A stretch of DNA of 64,000 bases from Pseudomonas sp. URMO17WK12:I2. Its GTDB lineage: Bacteria > Pseudomonadota > Gammaproteobacteria > Pseudomonadales > Pseudomonadaceae. The translations under genes were made by a program, and so were the position numbers. Below are positions 36,347 to 44,770 of the stretch, in pieces; the first letter of the stretch is position 1, and each line of letters starts with the position of its first letter. The DNA lies in assembly GCF_003253735.1 (NCBI RefSeq), contig NZ_QKYW01000002.1, positions 644,367-708,366 on the forward strand. Direction: 5' to 3'. Below the pieces are notes generated by a model. It saw only the letters and a program-made list of their open reading frames with translations, made no database searches and was not told the DNA's origin.

Positions 36347-36952
36347 TCAGTGCGCTGGCCGCTTTACCCGCCCCAACGCCCGGTACAGCGTCGAGCGGTG
36401 CACGCCGAGTTTGCTGGCGGCCTCGCTGACGGAGATGCCCTGCCCGATCATCTGGTTGGCGAGGCGTATCTGCTCGTCAGCCAGGCAAGGCTTGGCACCG
36501 AACCGCACGCCACGTGCCCTGGCCGCTGCCCGGCCAAGGCTGGTGCGTTCGACGATCAGCGAACGCTCGAAGGCAACGATCCCGGCGAACACCGCAAGCA
36601 CGGGCTGCCCAGCGGCATTGCCGCTGACCCAGGGCTCCGCCAGGCTGCAGAGCAGTGCGCCGGTGACGTGCATGTGCTCGGCGATCTCCAGAAGATCCCG
36701 GGTGCTGCGTGCCAAACGGTCGAGCCGGGTGACCATGAGGGTGTCGCCCGGCTGGATATCGCCGAGCAGGCGCGCCAGCTCCGGCCGGCTGCGCCATGCG
36801 TTCTGGCCTTTTTCCACCAACACCTCGGCACAACCTGCCGCTTTCAGTGCGTGGATCTGGGCTTGCACATCCGGCTCTTCGCGGCTGGGGCGGGCGTACC
36901 CGATGATGCGCCCTACCACCGCCGCCGTGCCGTTGCTGGGTGAACTCGGCAC
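36347..36952 (-). CDS. Serine recombinase (resolvase/invertase family)
   Basis: Small serine recombinase of 201 residues: catalytic N-terminal domain with nucleophile Ser23 in GYARPSREEPDVQ and the arginine-rich TRLDRLARSTRDL (about 74-86), helix E region, and a C-terminal HTH (GISVSEAASKLGVHRSTLYRAL, about 173-194). It resembles Hin/Pin-type invertases and Tn3-type resolvases. The GTG start at 36952 follows the response-regulator stop directly (TGAGTG), and the ribosome site GAGGAG lies inside that gene's last codons. So it is co-translated with a signalling regulator. No obvious pair of recombination sites or transposase was seen nearby. Confidence 0.85.
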   Translation of the reverse strand: MPSSPSNGTAAVVGRIIGYARPSREEPDVQAQIHALKAAGCAEVLVEKGQNAWRSRPELARLLGDIQPGDTLMVTRLDRLARSTRDLLEIAEHMHVTGALLCSLAEPWVSGNAAGQPVLAVFAGIVAFERSLIVERTSLGRAAARARGVRFGAKPCLADEQIRLANQMIGQGISVSEAASKLGVHRSTLYRALGRVKRPAH

Positions 36953-37648
36953 TCAGTGCTCCTCATCGATCAAGCGGTAACCGACACCCACGATGGTTTG
37001 AATCACCCGCGAGCTACCCGGATGGTCCTGCAACTTGCGGCGCAGCCGGCCGACCACCGTGCGCAGGCAGCGGCTGTCACCCAGATAGCTGGTACCCCAG
37101 ACCAGGCGCAGCAGCTGCTCTGCGCAAACGATGCGGCCGTGGTTGCGGGCGAGAATTTCCAGCACGCCGTACTCCTTCCTGCTCAGTTTTATCTCCACGC
37201 CGCGCAGGGTGACCAGGTGCCGGGACAGGTCGATATGCAGCTGGCCCGCACGGATGACCGACTGCGGCACCAGCTCATCCGAGGCGGCGTACAGCAGCGC
37301 CCGGGCGCGAGCCGTCAGCGCCTGGATGCCGAATGACTTGGAGAGGTAGTCACTGGCGCCCAGGTCCAGCAGACGCACCTTCTCCTCCTGGCTGTCACGC
37401 GCCGACAGCACCAGTACCGGTACCGTCGACCAGGCCCGCAGCTCGCGCAGCACCTGGTTGCCATCCATATCCGGCAGGAGCGGGTCGACAATGACCAAGT
37501 GCGGCGACTGGATCGCCGCCAGGGTCAGGCCCTTGGCGCCCGTGGCCGCCTCCAGCACGGTGAACGACTGATTCGCGAGGCTGCCGCGCAGCAGTTTGCG
37601 CATCGCTTTGTCGTCGTCGATCAGCAGAATGCGCGGCGATTCATTCAT
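36953..37648 (-). CDS. OmpR/KdpE-like response regulator
   Basis: Response regulator of 231 residues. Receiver with acidic pocket at Asp11-Asp13, phospho-Asp55 (VIVDPLLPDMDG) and winged HTH from about 135 (IKLSRKEYGVLEILARNHGR). It is close in layout to the KdpE of this window (shared HQVLRQLREWS/NQVLRELRAWS region). The usual Lys-Pro-Phe of the receiver reads Lys-Ser-Phe (YLSKSFG), a deviation at a normally conserved proline. ATG 37648 has GGAGGG upstream. No cognate kinase is next to it; the GAF kinase at 34452 is a candidate partner. Immediately followed by a serine recombinase. Confidence 0.85.
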   Translation of the reverse strand: MNESPRILLIDDDKAMRKLLRGSLANQSFTVLEAATGAKGLTLAAIQSPHLVIVDPLLPDMDGNQVLRELRAWSTVPVLVLSARDSQEEKVRLLDLGASDYLSKSFGIQALTARARALLYAASDELVPQSVIRAGQLHIDLSRHLVTLRGVEIKLSRKEYGVLEILARNHGRIVCAEQLLRLVWGTSYLGDSRCLRTVVGRLRRKLQDHPGSSRVIQTIVGVGYRLIDEEH

Positions 37649-38104
37649 GCCCACCCTCCGCCCTGCCTGCGTGGCTGACCAAGGGACAGATGCAGCGATA
37701 TGACAGGGAGAAGGTTCATCTTGCGCGCCTCGGATAGGGAACCCCGAGGTGGGAAAACTCGTCTGGAATGTCGGCGAATTATCGGGCGCGGAAAATTATC
37801 AGGGCGTAAAAAAAGCGTAATTTCTCGGCTGCCCAACGCCAGCAGCTGTACCCGTCGCTGGCGCGGAGCCGCGCTTGACAGGTAACCAGGCGGCGTATCG
37901 CGCCGGGCAAATGTGCAGGAAAACCGCTTGGCGAAATGGCGTTCGGGATGCGCGATAGGCATCGCTCGGTACGCTTTGCTCGGCAAGCCCGCGACACCCG
38001 ACGCGCCTGGCCATATGAACTTGCCCAGCGCCGCTGGCCTACGTAGTAAAAGCACCGCGAGGCCCGCATAATGCCTGGGCACGCATCGGAATTAAGGGAG
38101 CGAC
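37649..38104. other. Gene-free gap between response regulator and LacI gene
   Basis: 456 bp between divergently transcribed genes; no credible gene. AATTATC occurs twice in direct orientation at 37777-37783 and 37794-37800, 17 bp apart, each followed by GGGCG; such direct repeats could be a response-regulator site, but two copies are weak evidence. GGAATTAAGGGAG just before 38105 contains the LacI ribosome site. Confidence 0.4.
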
Positions 38105-39130
38105 GTGGCCCGTAAGTCAGGTAGGAACAACGGCAATCTTGAAGAGACGCCAGTCACCGTGAAAGACGTCGCGCTCAAGGCCGGCGTCTCGGTGATGACC
38201 GTCTCGCGGGCCATCCAGCGCCCCGAGCTGGTGAACCAGGCCACCCGCGAGCACGTGCTCGAAATCGTGCGTTCCATGGGTTATGTGCCCAACATCATGG
38301 CCGGTGCCCTGGCGACCCGAAAAAGCCGCCTGGTGGCCATCCTGCTGCCCACCATCGCCAACTCCATCTATTCGATCGCCGTGCAGTCCATCATCGGCAG
38401 GCTGTCCGCCGCCGGGTACCAGTCCCTGGTCGGCCCCACGGGATACTCGCCTGAAAATGAAGAGCTGCTGCTCGATGCCATTCTCGGCAGGCGGCCGGAC
38501 GGTATCGTACTGACCGGCACCTTGCACACGCCGAACATCCGCGCGCGCCTCGCTGCGCTGCGCATTCCGGTCGTCGAAGCCTGGGACCTGAGCGACGCCC
38601 TGCTGGACACCCAGGTCGGCTTTTCCCACGAGAAGGTCGGCATTGCCGTGGCTGACCATTTCCATGCCAAGGGCTATCGCCAGTGGGCCGTGGTGGGCAT
38701 CGACGACCCTCGCGCGATGCGCCGCTGCCACAGCCTGATCGCCCGCCTGCAGGAGTTGGGCGTTAGCCAGGTGCAGCAGCAGATCTTTGCCACCGAAGCG
38801 ACCTGGGAGGTGGGCCGCAAGGGCCTGGCGGCGCTGCTCGACGCTGGCGCGCGGCCACAGGTCATCTTCTGCAGTTCGGACACCGTCGCTCTAGGCGTAC
38901 TGGCTGAAGCGGCCAGCCGCAAGATCGCCGTGCCCGACGAGCTCGCTGTGCTCGGGTTCGGCAACATCTCCAATGGTCAGTTCGCCTACCCGGCCCTGTC
39001 GACGGTCAGCGTCAACGCCCAGGAAATGGGTCACCAGGTCGCCGAAGCCCTGCTGCGCCGGCTCGAAGGCGGCAGTCGAGAGGCCCAGGTCGATACCAGT
39101 TTCGAGATCCTGGAACGCGAGAGCACCTGA
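38105..39130 (+). CDS. LacI/GntR-type transcriptional regulator
   Basis: LacI-family repressor of 341 residues: N-terminal HTH with VTVKDVALKAGVSVMTVSRA (about 17-36) and hinge to NIMAGALATRKSR, then a periplasmic-binding-protein-like sugar domain (about 72-335; AVLGFGNISNGQFAYPALSTV). GTG start at 38105 with AAGGGAG upstream. The downstream MFS transporter gene has three LacI-type palindromes in its promoter, so this regulator probably represses it in response to a sugar acid such as gluconate, glucarate or galactarate. Confidence 0.9.
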   Translation: MARKSGRNNGNLEETPVTVKDVALKAGVSVMTVSRAIQRPELVNQATREHVLEIVRSMGYVPNIMAGALATRKSRLVAILLPTIANSIYSIAVQSIIGRLSAAGYQSLVGPTGYSPENEELLLDAILGRRPDGIVLTGTLHTPNIRARLAALRIPVVEAWDLSDALLDTQVGFSHEKVGIAVADHFHAKGYRQWAVVGIDDPRAMRRCHSLIARLQELGVSQVQQQIFATEATWEVGRKGLAALLDAGARPQVIFCSSDTVALGVLAEAASRKIAVPDELAVLGFGNISNGQFAYPALSTVSVNAQEMGHQVAEALLRRLEGGSREAQVDTSFEILEREST

Positions 39131-39241
39131 GCTCGCCGCCCTGCCCTTTACCATTAGCAGCCCCCTGATGACCTCTAGGCGTTTTCTTTATAACGCCGCA
39201 CCCGTACCTGCTTGAAAAGATCTATGCAGATGGCTAGCCAC

Positions 39242-39255
39242 TGATAACGTTATCA
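39242..39255. promoter_or_regulatory. LacI-type operator O1
   Basis: TGATAACGTTATCA, a perfect 14-bp palindrome with the central AACGTT typical of LacI/GntR-type operators, 85 bp upstream of the transporter start. First of three related sites. Confidence 0.85.
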
Positions 39256-39263
39256 ACTTAGAC

Positions 39264-39290
39264 TGTTAACGTTATCTGTTAACGTTAACA
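39264..39290. promoter_or_regulatory. Abutting LacI-type operators O2 and O3
   Basis: O2 is TGTTAACGTTATCT (39264-39277, imperfect) and O3 is TGTTAACGTTAACA (39277-39290, perfect). They share one base. Centres are 13 bp apart, and O1-O2 centres 22 bp apart. The cluster ends 49 bp before the transporter start. Confidence 0.85.
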
Positions 39291-39339
39291 GCTGACAAAA
39301 TACGCCGATCCCTACAAAAACAAACATCGGAGTTCCCCC

Positions 39340-40704
39340 ATGCAAGCAGTCAAGAAGACTCGCGCCCGATATCTGATCCTGCTCATGCTGTTCCTGGTGA
39401 CCACGATCAACTACGCGGACCGGGCGACGATCTCGATCGCCGGCTCCAGCCTCCAGAAAGACCTGGGCATCGACGCGATTCAACTGGGTTACATTTTCTC
39501 GGCCTTTGGCTGGGCCTACGTGCTGGGGCAGATCCCCGGCGGATGGCTGCTCGACCGCTTTGGCTCCAAGCGGGTCTATGCAGGCAGCATCTTTCTCTGG
39601 TCCTTCTTCACCCTGCTGCAGGGCTACATCGGCGTGTTCGGCGTGGCCAGCGCGGTGGTCGTGCTGTTCCTGCTGCGCTTCATGGTCGGCTTGGCCGAAG
39701 CGCCGTCGTTCCCGGGTAATGCGCGCATCGTCGCGGCCTGGTTCCCGACCAAGGAGCGCGGTACCGCGTCGGCCATCTTCAACTCGGCCCAGTACTTCGC
39801 CACGGTGCTGTTCGCCCCGCTGATGGGCTGGATCGTCTACACCTTTGGCTGGCAGCACGTATTCGTGGTGATGGGCGCGCTGGGCATCCTGTTCTCGATC
39901 GTGTGGATGTACGTGATCCACAACCCCAAGGATCACCCAATGGCCAACGCGGCCGAGATCCAGTACATCGCCGAGAACGGCGGCCTGGTGGACCTGGACG
40001 CCGCCGGCAAGAAGCAGGACTCGGGGCCCAAGTTCGGCTACATCCTGCAGTTGCTCAGAAACCGCATGATGGCCGGCGTGTACCTGGGCCAGTACTGCAT
40101 CACTACCCTCACCTACTTCTTCCTGACCTGGTTCCCGGTGTACCTGGTGCAGGAACGCGGCATGACCATTCTCAAAGCGGGCATCATCGCCTCGCTGCCC
40201 GCCATCTGCGGCTTTATCGGCGGCGTGCTGGGCGGCGTGATTTCCGACGCCCTGCTGCGCCGCGGCAACTCGCTGAGCGTGGCACGCAAGACGCCAATCG
40301 TGGCTGGCATGCTGCTGTCGATGAGCATGATCATCTGCAACTACGTGGAAGCCGACTGGATGGTGGTCTCGTTCATGGCCCTGGCGTTCTTTGGCAAGGG
40401 CGTCGGCGCCCTCGGTTGGGCGGTGGTGTCGGACACCTCGCCCAAACAGATCGCGGGTTTGTCCGGCGGGCTGTTCAACACCATCGGCAACCTGGCGTCG
40501 ATCACCACGCCAATCGTAATCGGCTACATCATCGCCGCCACCGGCTCGTTCAAACTCGCCTTGGTATTCATTGGTGCCAACGCCTTCGTCGCCGCGTTCA
40601 GCTACCTGGTGATCGTCGGCGAGATCAAGCGCTTCGAACTCAAGGGCCTCAAGCCTGAGGCCAATGACGGCGCCAGCCAGGGCGCTGGCGACGTCACACG
40701 CTGA
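39340..40704 (+). CDS. MFS sugar-acid transporter (GudP-like)
   Basis: Anion:cation symporter-type MFS protein of 454 residues with about 12 membrane segments, similar to GudP/GarP/ExuT (glucarate, galactarate, hexuronate). Markers: TTINYADRATISIAGSSLQK at the N-terminus (the NYxDR motif), GGWLLDRFGSKRVYAG and LRFMVGLAEAPSFPGNARI. Transcribed alone from a promoter with three LacI-type operators, downstream of the LacI-family gene. No sugar-acid dehydratase or dehydrogenase is adjacent, so the catabolic enzymes must be elsewhere. Substrate assignment is by subfamily only. Confidence 0.82.
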   Translation: MQAVKKTRARYLILLMLFLVTTINYADRATISIAGSSLQKDLGIDAIQLGYIFSAFGWAYVLGQIPGGWLLDRFGSKRVYAGSIFLWSFFTLLQGYIGVFGVASAVVVLFLLRFMVGLAEAPSFPGNARIVAAWFPTKERGTASAIFNSAQYFATVLFAPLMGWIVYTFGWQHVFVVMGALGILFSIVWMYVIHNPKDHPMANAAEIQYIAENGGLVDLDAAGKKQDSGPKFGYILQLLRNRMMAGVYLGQYCITTLTYFFLTWFPVYLVQERGMTILKAGIIASLPAICGFIGGVLGGVISDALLRRGNSLSVARKTPIVAGMLLSMSMIICNYVEADWMVVSFMALAFFGKGVGALGWAVVSDTSPKQIAGLSGGLFNTIGNLASITTPIVIGYIIAATGSFKLALVFIGANAFVAAFSYLVIVGEIKRFELKGLKPEANDGASQGAGDVTR

Positions 40705-40714
40705 CGGCTGCCGT

Positions 40715-40744
40715 GGTGGTCATCCCATTACCGGGATGACCACC
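40715..40744. terminator. Perfect 12-bp hairpin between convergent genes
   Basis: GGTGGTCATCCC (40715-40726) and GGGATGACCACC (40733-40744) pair perfectly with a 6-nt loop. No T-run follows on either strand. It separates the transporter gene from the convergent LysR gene (stop at 40751) and likely protects or ends both transcripts. Confidence 0.65.
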
Positions 40745-40750
40745 TGAGGC

Positions 40751-41665
40751 TCAACGGTCGGTCGCACCGCCCGGCGCCTCGGGTACGCCACCCAGATGCT
40801 CGAACAGGCTGCGCATCGGCATCGACAACCGGTGCCAGTTCCTGAAGCACAGGCACAGCTCGCGCCGGGCCCAGGGATCATTCAGCGCGATCACCTTGAA
40901 GCCGTAGCGGCGCTTGTGCAGCCGGGCGATGGCCTGCGGCAGGATGCCAAGACCGATGCCATGGGCGACCATCTGACAGAGCGCCTCGAAGCTGTGCATG
41001 CGGACTCGCAGGTCCAGTGGCTGACCAGCTACCCGCGCGTGCTCGTTGATGTGATCCTGCAGCGCACTACCCTGGGCCAGCCCCACGAACGCCTCGCCCA
41101 GTACCTCGCCGAACGACAGGGTGCGGCGGTCGGCCAGCGGGTGATGGGGCGCCGCGATCAGCACCAGATGGTCCCTGGCCACCGGCTGCAGCTGCACGCC
41201 TTCGGCACTGGCGGCGCTGGACACGATGCCCGCTTCGGCCAGGCCACAGGCCACGTTGCGCACGATGTCGACGCTGGTGCGCTCCTTCAGCTCGATGCGC
41301 AGGCGTGGCCGCTCGGCCAGCCACGGCGCCAGCCGGCTGGGCAGAAACACCGTCAGCGCGGCGGTGTTGGCATACAGTTGCAGGGTGCCTCTGGCGCCGG
41401 CCGCATAATCCTGCAGCTCGTCGTTCAAGGTTTCCTGCTGCCGAAGTATCAGCCGGGCGTGATGGGCCAGCGCCTCGCCAGCCTCGGTGGTGCTCACGCC
41501 TCGCGGGCGCCGCTCCAGCAAGGCCACCCCGACAGCACTCTCCATCTTGCGCAGCCGTTCGCTGGCAGAAGCCAGTGCCAGGTTGGCCCGCGCCGCGCCC
41601 GCGGTGATGCTGCCGGCATCGGCAATGCTCAGAAACAGCTGCAGGTCTGCCAGGTCGAGTCGCAT
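40751..41665 (-). CDS. LysR-family transcriptional regulator
   Basis: LysR-type regulator of 304 residues: HTH at about 1-60 (DLADLQLFLSIADAGSITAG, SASERLRKMESAVGVALLER) and substrate domain from 88. The HTH recognition helix reads ANLALASASERLRKME, rather unlike the common QPALSxxI form. Divergent from the TauE/SafE permease gene across 109 bp, which it probably regulates; P. aeruginosa-type sulfur or organic-acid control cannot be inferred. Confidence 0.88.
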   Translation of the reverse strand: MRLDLADLQLFLSIADAGSITAGAARANLALASASERLRKMESAVGVALLERRPRGVSTTEAGEALAHHARLILRQQETLNDELQDYAAGARGTLQLYANTAALTVFLPSRLAPWLAERPRLRIELKERTSVDIVRNVACGLAEAGIVSSAASAEGVQLQPVARDHLVLIAAPHHPLADRRTLSFGEVLGEAFVGLAQGSALQDHINEHARVAGQPLDLRVRMHSFEALCQMVAHGIGLGILPQAIARLHKRRYGFKVIALNDPWARRELCLCFRNWHRLSMPMRSLFEHLGGVPEAPGGATDR

Positions 41666-41677
41666 CGGGGCCTCTGT

Positions 41678-41698
41678 GCCTTCGGTTTGGCCGAAGGC
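41678..41698. promoter_or_regulatory. Inverted repeat in LysR/permease intergenic region
   Basis: GCCTTCGG (41678-41685) and CCGAAGGC (41691-41698) are perfect 8-bp arms around a 5-nt spacer, just upstream of the LysR start. It may be an operator or an mRNA hairpin. Confidence 0.4.
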
Positions 41699-41774
41699 TG
41701 TGCTGAGTTTTCCGCATTGTGCCGAGTACCCTGAGCGGCTTCAATTGCACCGCCCCCTCAATCGAGCCTTGCCC

Positions 41775-42521
41775 ATGCACGACGCCACGTTGTACCTGCT
41801 GTTTTTGATCGGCACCTTCCTGGCTGCGGGGCTGGTCAAGGGCGTGACCGGCATGGGCTTGCCGACCGTGGCCATGGGGTTGCTGGGCACGCTGATGTCG
41901 CCTGCGGCGGCAGCGGCGATGCTGATCGTGCCATCTTTCGTGACCAACCTCTGGCAGCTGTTCAGCGGCCCTGCACTGGCGCCACTGCTGCGCCGCCTGT
42001 GGCCAATGATGCTGTGCACCGTGCTCGGCACGCTCGCCGCCTCGACCTTGCTGGTGCTGGCGAGTCCGCTCTGGTCAGGGTTCTGGCTGGGCATCGCGCT
42101 GATCGCCTACGCCCTCTACGCACTGCTCGCGCCGGCCTTCACCGTTGCGGCCCGGGCGGAGAACTGGCTGTCACCGGTCGTGGGGCTGGTGACCGGCGTG
42201 GTGACCGGGGCGACCGGCGTATTCGTGATGCCGGCGGTGCCCTACCTAGGCTCGTTGAACCTGAGCCGCGACGAACTGGTGCAGGCGCTTGGCCTGTCCT
42301 TCAGCGTGTCCACCCTGGCGCTCGCCATCGGTCTCTACTGGCACGGCGCGTTTCAGGTCGGCCAATTCGGCACGTCAGCCGCGGCTGTCGTCCCGGCGTT
42401 GCTTGGCATGTGGCTGGGCCAGCGGCTGCGCGCAAGGATCAGCCCGGTGCGCTTTCGGCAGTGCTTCATGGCGTTCCTGATCCTGCTCGGCCTCGAACTG
42501 GCCTCGCGGCCGTTGTTCTGA
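41775..42521 (+). CDS. TauE/SafE-family permease
   Basis: Inner-membrane permease of 248 residues with about eight hydrophobic segments and the two-repeat layout of the TauE/SafE family (GLVKGVTGMGLPTVAMGLLG near residues 18-37; VVTGATGVFVMPAVPYLGSL near 141-160). These proteins export sulfite or small sulfonated and organic anions. ATG 41775 is used because the upstream in-frame stretch overlaps the LysR gene. Divergent from LysR; convergent with the SUFU-like gene, leaving only 10 bp between stops. Confidence 0.82.
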   Translation: MHDATLYLLFLIGTFLAAGLVKGVTGMGLPTVAMGLLGTLMSPAAAAAMLIVPSFVTNLWQLFSGPALAPLLRRLWPMMLCTVLGTLAASTLLVLASPLWSGFWLGIALIAYALYALLAPAFTVAARAENWLSPVVGLVTGVVTGATGVFVMPAVPYLGSLNLSRDELVQALGLSFSVSTLALAIGLYWHGAFQVGQFGTSAAAVVPALLGMWLGQRLRARISPVRFRQCFMAFLILLGLELASRPLF

Positions 42522-42531
42522 GGCGCGCGGT

Positions 42532-43329
42532 TTACACCACGCTGGCGCGCTGCAGGTCGCTGCGGTGGCCAACGCCGGCATTCTGCAGGCGTTGCACCAG
42601 GTCCTCACGGGCGGCTCGGCCACCGCTGCGTACGTAGTCGAGCTCACTGGCAGTGATCAGCACCACGGCAATCAGGCTCACGGGCGACAGTGGCATGTCG
42701 TTCAGCTGCGTCGGGAAGTCGGGTGCTGGGCCGCCGAGCAATACGCCGACGACATCGTCGTCGCTGACGAAGTGTGCGGTCAGTTGCTCGCCGATATGCT
42801 GCGACTGGCTCACGCCGGGCAGATCCAGGGACAGCACGCCGTGCTGCTCGATCTGCTCGACGATGCCGCCCGCACCGGCCACTGTAGCGGCCACGTGCTG
42901 GAGCAACTCGAAGGCCCAGCTGTACTTGAGCGGGTCGACTTCGCCCGGCTTGCCTCGAGCGTGCACGGGAATGTCGGCGGTTTCCAGGAACAGCTCCATT
43001 TCGAAACCGTTGCCCATGCCTTCCACGTCATCGAACGGATCGGAAAGGCCGTCGGTCGCCAGGAGGATGGACTCGCCACGGCGCACCACACGGTAGGCCT
43101 GGCGGGTCGACGGCCACTGCGGGCCGCCGGTGAAGCTGGGGCTGATCAGATAACCGAGCACGTCCTGCTCGACGGCGCCAACACCCTGCCAGTGGCGATC
43201 CAGACACGCGGCGCTGGCCTCGCGGGCTGCCTGGTTGGCGTCAGGGATTTCCGGGCTATGGGCAGCTGACGATTCCGCCTCGGCGGAGGGTTTGGACGAC
43301 AGGCCGAACAACTTGCGGAAAAAACTCAT
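42532..43329 (-). CDS. Suppressor-of-fused-like domain protein
   Basis: Cytoplasmic protein of 265 residues from ATG 43329, preceded by AAGGA. A short polar N-terminus (MSFFRKLFGLSSKPSAEAES) is followed by a globular domain that resembles bacterial SUFU-domain proteins (for example GVLLGGPAPDFPTQLNDMPLSPVSLIAVVLITASEL near the C-terminus). Bacterial SUFU proteins have no well-defined role; some act as immunity proteins. Nothing adjacent looks like a toxin. Assignment is tentative. Confidence 0.5.
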   Translation of the reverse strand: MSFFRKLFGLSSKPSAEAESSAAHSPEIPDANQAAREASAACLDRHWQGVGAVEQDVLGYLISPSFTGGPQWPSTRQAYRVVRRGESILLATDGLSDPFDDVEGMGNGFEMELFLETADIPVHARGKPGEVDPLKYSWAFELLQHVAATVAGAGGIVEQIEQHGVLSLDLPGVSQSQHIGEQLTAHFVSDDDVVGVLLGGPAPDFPTQLNDMPLSPVSLIAVVLITASELDYVRSGGRAAREDLVQRLQNAGVGHRSDLQRASVV

Positions 43330-43493
43330 GGGCAATCCTTGCTGAAGGGCTGCTCGAAGGGCCGAGCAGTGGCTGAAGAGGCGGCCGCCATTCTGGCGTG
43401 CCGGCAGCCGCGTGAAAACCGACTGGGCCACACGTCATGCAGCCCATTCGACCGCCACCCTGCGCAAGGTTCACAGGCGTGCCCTGCCGCAGC

Positions 43494-43940
43494 TCACGCC
43501 TGCTCACCGCGGGCCGTCGCCACCGCCGTGCGCAAGCCCAGCAGGTAGCTGTCCACACCAAAGCCGCTGATCTGCCCGCGCACCACGTCGGCGAATACCG
43601 AGTGGTGGCGGAAGGCCTCGCGGGCATGGATGTTGGACATGTGGATTTCCACCACCGGCACGCTGAGGATCGCCAGCGCGTCGCGGATGCCGTAGCTGTA
43701 GTGGGTCCAGGCACCGGCGTTGATCAGCACGGCGTCGGTGCCCTCCAGAAACGCCTGGTGGATGCGCTCGCACATGGCGCCTTCGTAGTTGCTCTGGAAG
43801 CTCTCGATCTCCACGCCGAGGGTTGCGGCCAGTTCGCCCAGACGCGCATTGATTTCAGCCAGGGTGATGGTGCCGTACTGCAGCGGGTCGCGCTTGCCGA
43901 ACATGTTGTGGTTGATGCCGTGCAGCATGAGTACCTTCAT
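43494..43940 (-). CDS. Type II 3-dehydroquinate dehydratase-like protein
   Basis: Type II dehydroquinase fold, 148 residues. Catalytic Arg17 and Tyr22 (GKRDPLQYG) and the EIHMSNIHAREAFRHHSVF block are kept, but the normally strict LNGPNLNLLG reads LHGINHNMFG, INPGAYTHTS reads INAGAWTHYS, and QSNHEG reads QSNYEG. So it is a divergent, perhaps catabolic member. Start ATG 43940 has AAGGAG 6 nt upstream. Last gene of a six-gene operon, 11 bp after an AroE-like gene; it is unlikely to be the housekeeping aroQ, which normally sits by accB in Pseudomonas. Confidence 0.8.
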   Translation of the reverse strand: MKVLMLHGINHNMFGKRDPLQYGTITLAEINARLGELAATLGVEIESFQSNYEGAMCERIHQAFLEGTDAVLINAGAWTHYSYGIRDALAILSVPVVEIHMSNIHAREAFRHHSVFADVVRGQISGFGVDSYLLGLRTAVATARGEQA

Positions 43941-43951
43941 CGTCTGCTCCT

Positions 43952-44770
43952 TCACGCCAGCGGCACGGTGAGCCGTTCGATTACCGGCCCGGTTTGCGGA
44001 CGCACGCCGCGCCACCACGCGAAGGCTTCGGCCGCCTGCTCGACGAGCATGCCCACGCCGTCTGCCAGAGTGCTCACGCCGGTTTTCTTGGCCACCTGCA
44101 GAAACGGCGTCAACCCTTTGCCGTAGGCCAGCTCGTAGGCCAGCGCCGCGTTGACGAACACCGCTTCCGGCACCGGTGGCAGCTCGCCAGTCAGGCTGGC
44201 CGAGGTGGCATTGATGACCAGGTCGAACGACTGCCCGGCCAGGTCTTCGTAGGTGCTCAAAAGCAGGCGCGGGTCATTCACTTCGTTCTCCAGCACCCGC
44301 GCCTTGGCCATGTCGCGATTGGCCAGTACCAGGTGCGCCGGGCCGGCCGCCAGGAACGGCAGCAAGGCACCACGCACCGCACCACCGGCACCGAGCAGCA
44401 GTACCCTGCGCCCCGCCAGCGGCCGGCCGAGGTTGTGCTCGATATCGCGCAACAGGCCGACGCCATCGAAGTTCTCGGCCAGCACTGCATCGCCCTCGAA
44501 CTTGAAGGCGTTGGCGGCCCGCGCCAGGCGCGCCCGTTCGCTGGGCTGGGTGGCCAGCTCGAAGGCCTGCAGCTTGAACGGCGCGGTGATGTTCATACCG
44601 CGCCCGCCCTGGGCCTGGAAACGCGCCACGTCACCGGCGAAGTCGCTGGTCGAGCCTTCGATGGCGCTGTACTCGATCTGCTGCCCGCAACTTTGCGCGA
44701 ACAGCCCGTGGATCAGCGGCGACTTGGTGTGGCCGATGGGGTTGCCGATCACCGCGTATTGGTCTGTCAT
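43952..44770 (-). CDS. Shikimate/quinate dehydrogenase-like protein (AroE family)
   Basis: NAD(P)-dependent AroE-family protein, 272 residues. Catalytic Lys66 (ITAPFKLQA) and Asp102 (ENFDGVGLL) are in place, and the nucleotide loop is LLLGAGGAVRGAL (about 123-135). Deviations: the substrate motif SKSP reads TKSP (Thr15, Ser17), and NTDG reads NFDG. These changes suggest a substrate other than shikimate, perhaps quinate or an analogue. The 5' end overlaps the CoA-transferase gene by 4 bp. Confidence 0.82.
   Translation of the reverse strand: MTDQYAVIGNPIGHTKSPLIHGLFAQSCGQQIEYSAIEGSTSDFAGDVARFQAQGGRGMNITAPFKLQAFELATQPSERARLARAANAFKFEGDAVLAENFDGVGLLRDIEHNLGRPLAGRRVLLLGAGGAVRGALLPFLAAGPAHLVLANRDMAKARVLENEVNDPRLLLSTYEDLAGQSFDLVINATSASLTGELPPVPEAVFVNAALAYELAYGKGLTPFLQVAKKTGVSTLADGVGMLVEQAAEAFAWWRGVRPQTGPVIERLTVPLA

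Noticed and set aside
37777..37800. Direct repeat AATTATC as a response-regulator binding site
   Set aside because: Only two 7-bp copies and no supporting conservation; mentioned in the gap entry but not called.
43494..44770. Housekeeping aroQ and aroE
   Set aside because: Both proteins deviate at normally strict motif positions and sit in a catabolic-looking operon with CoA enzymes.
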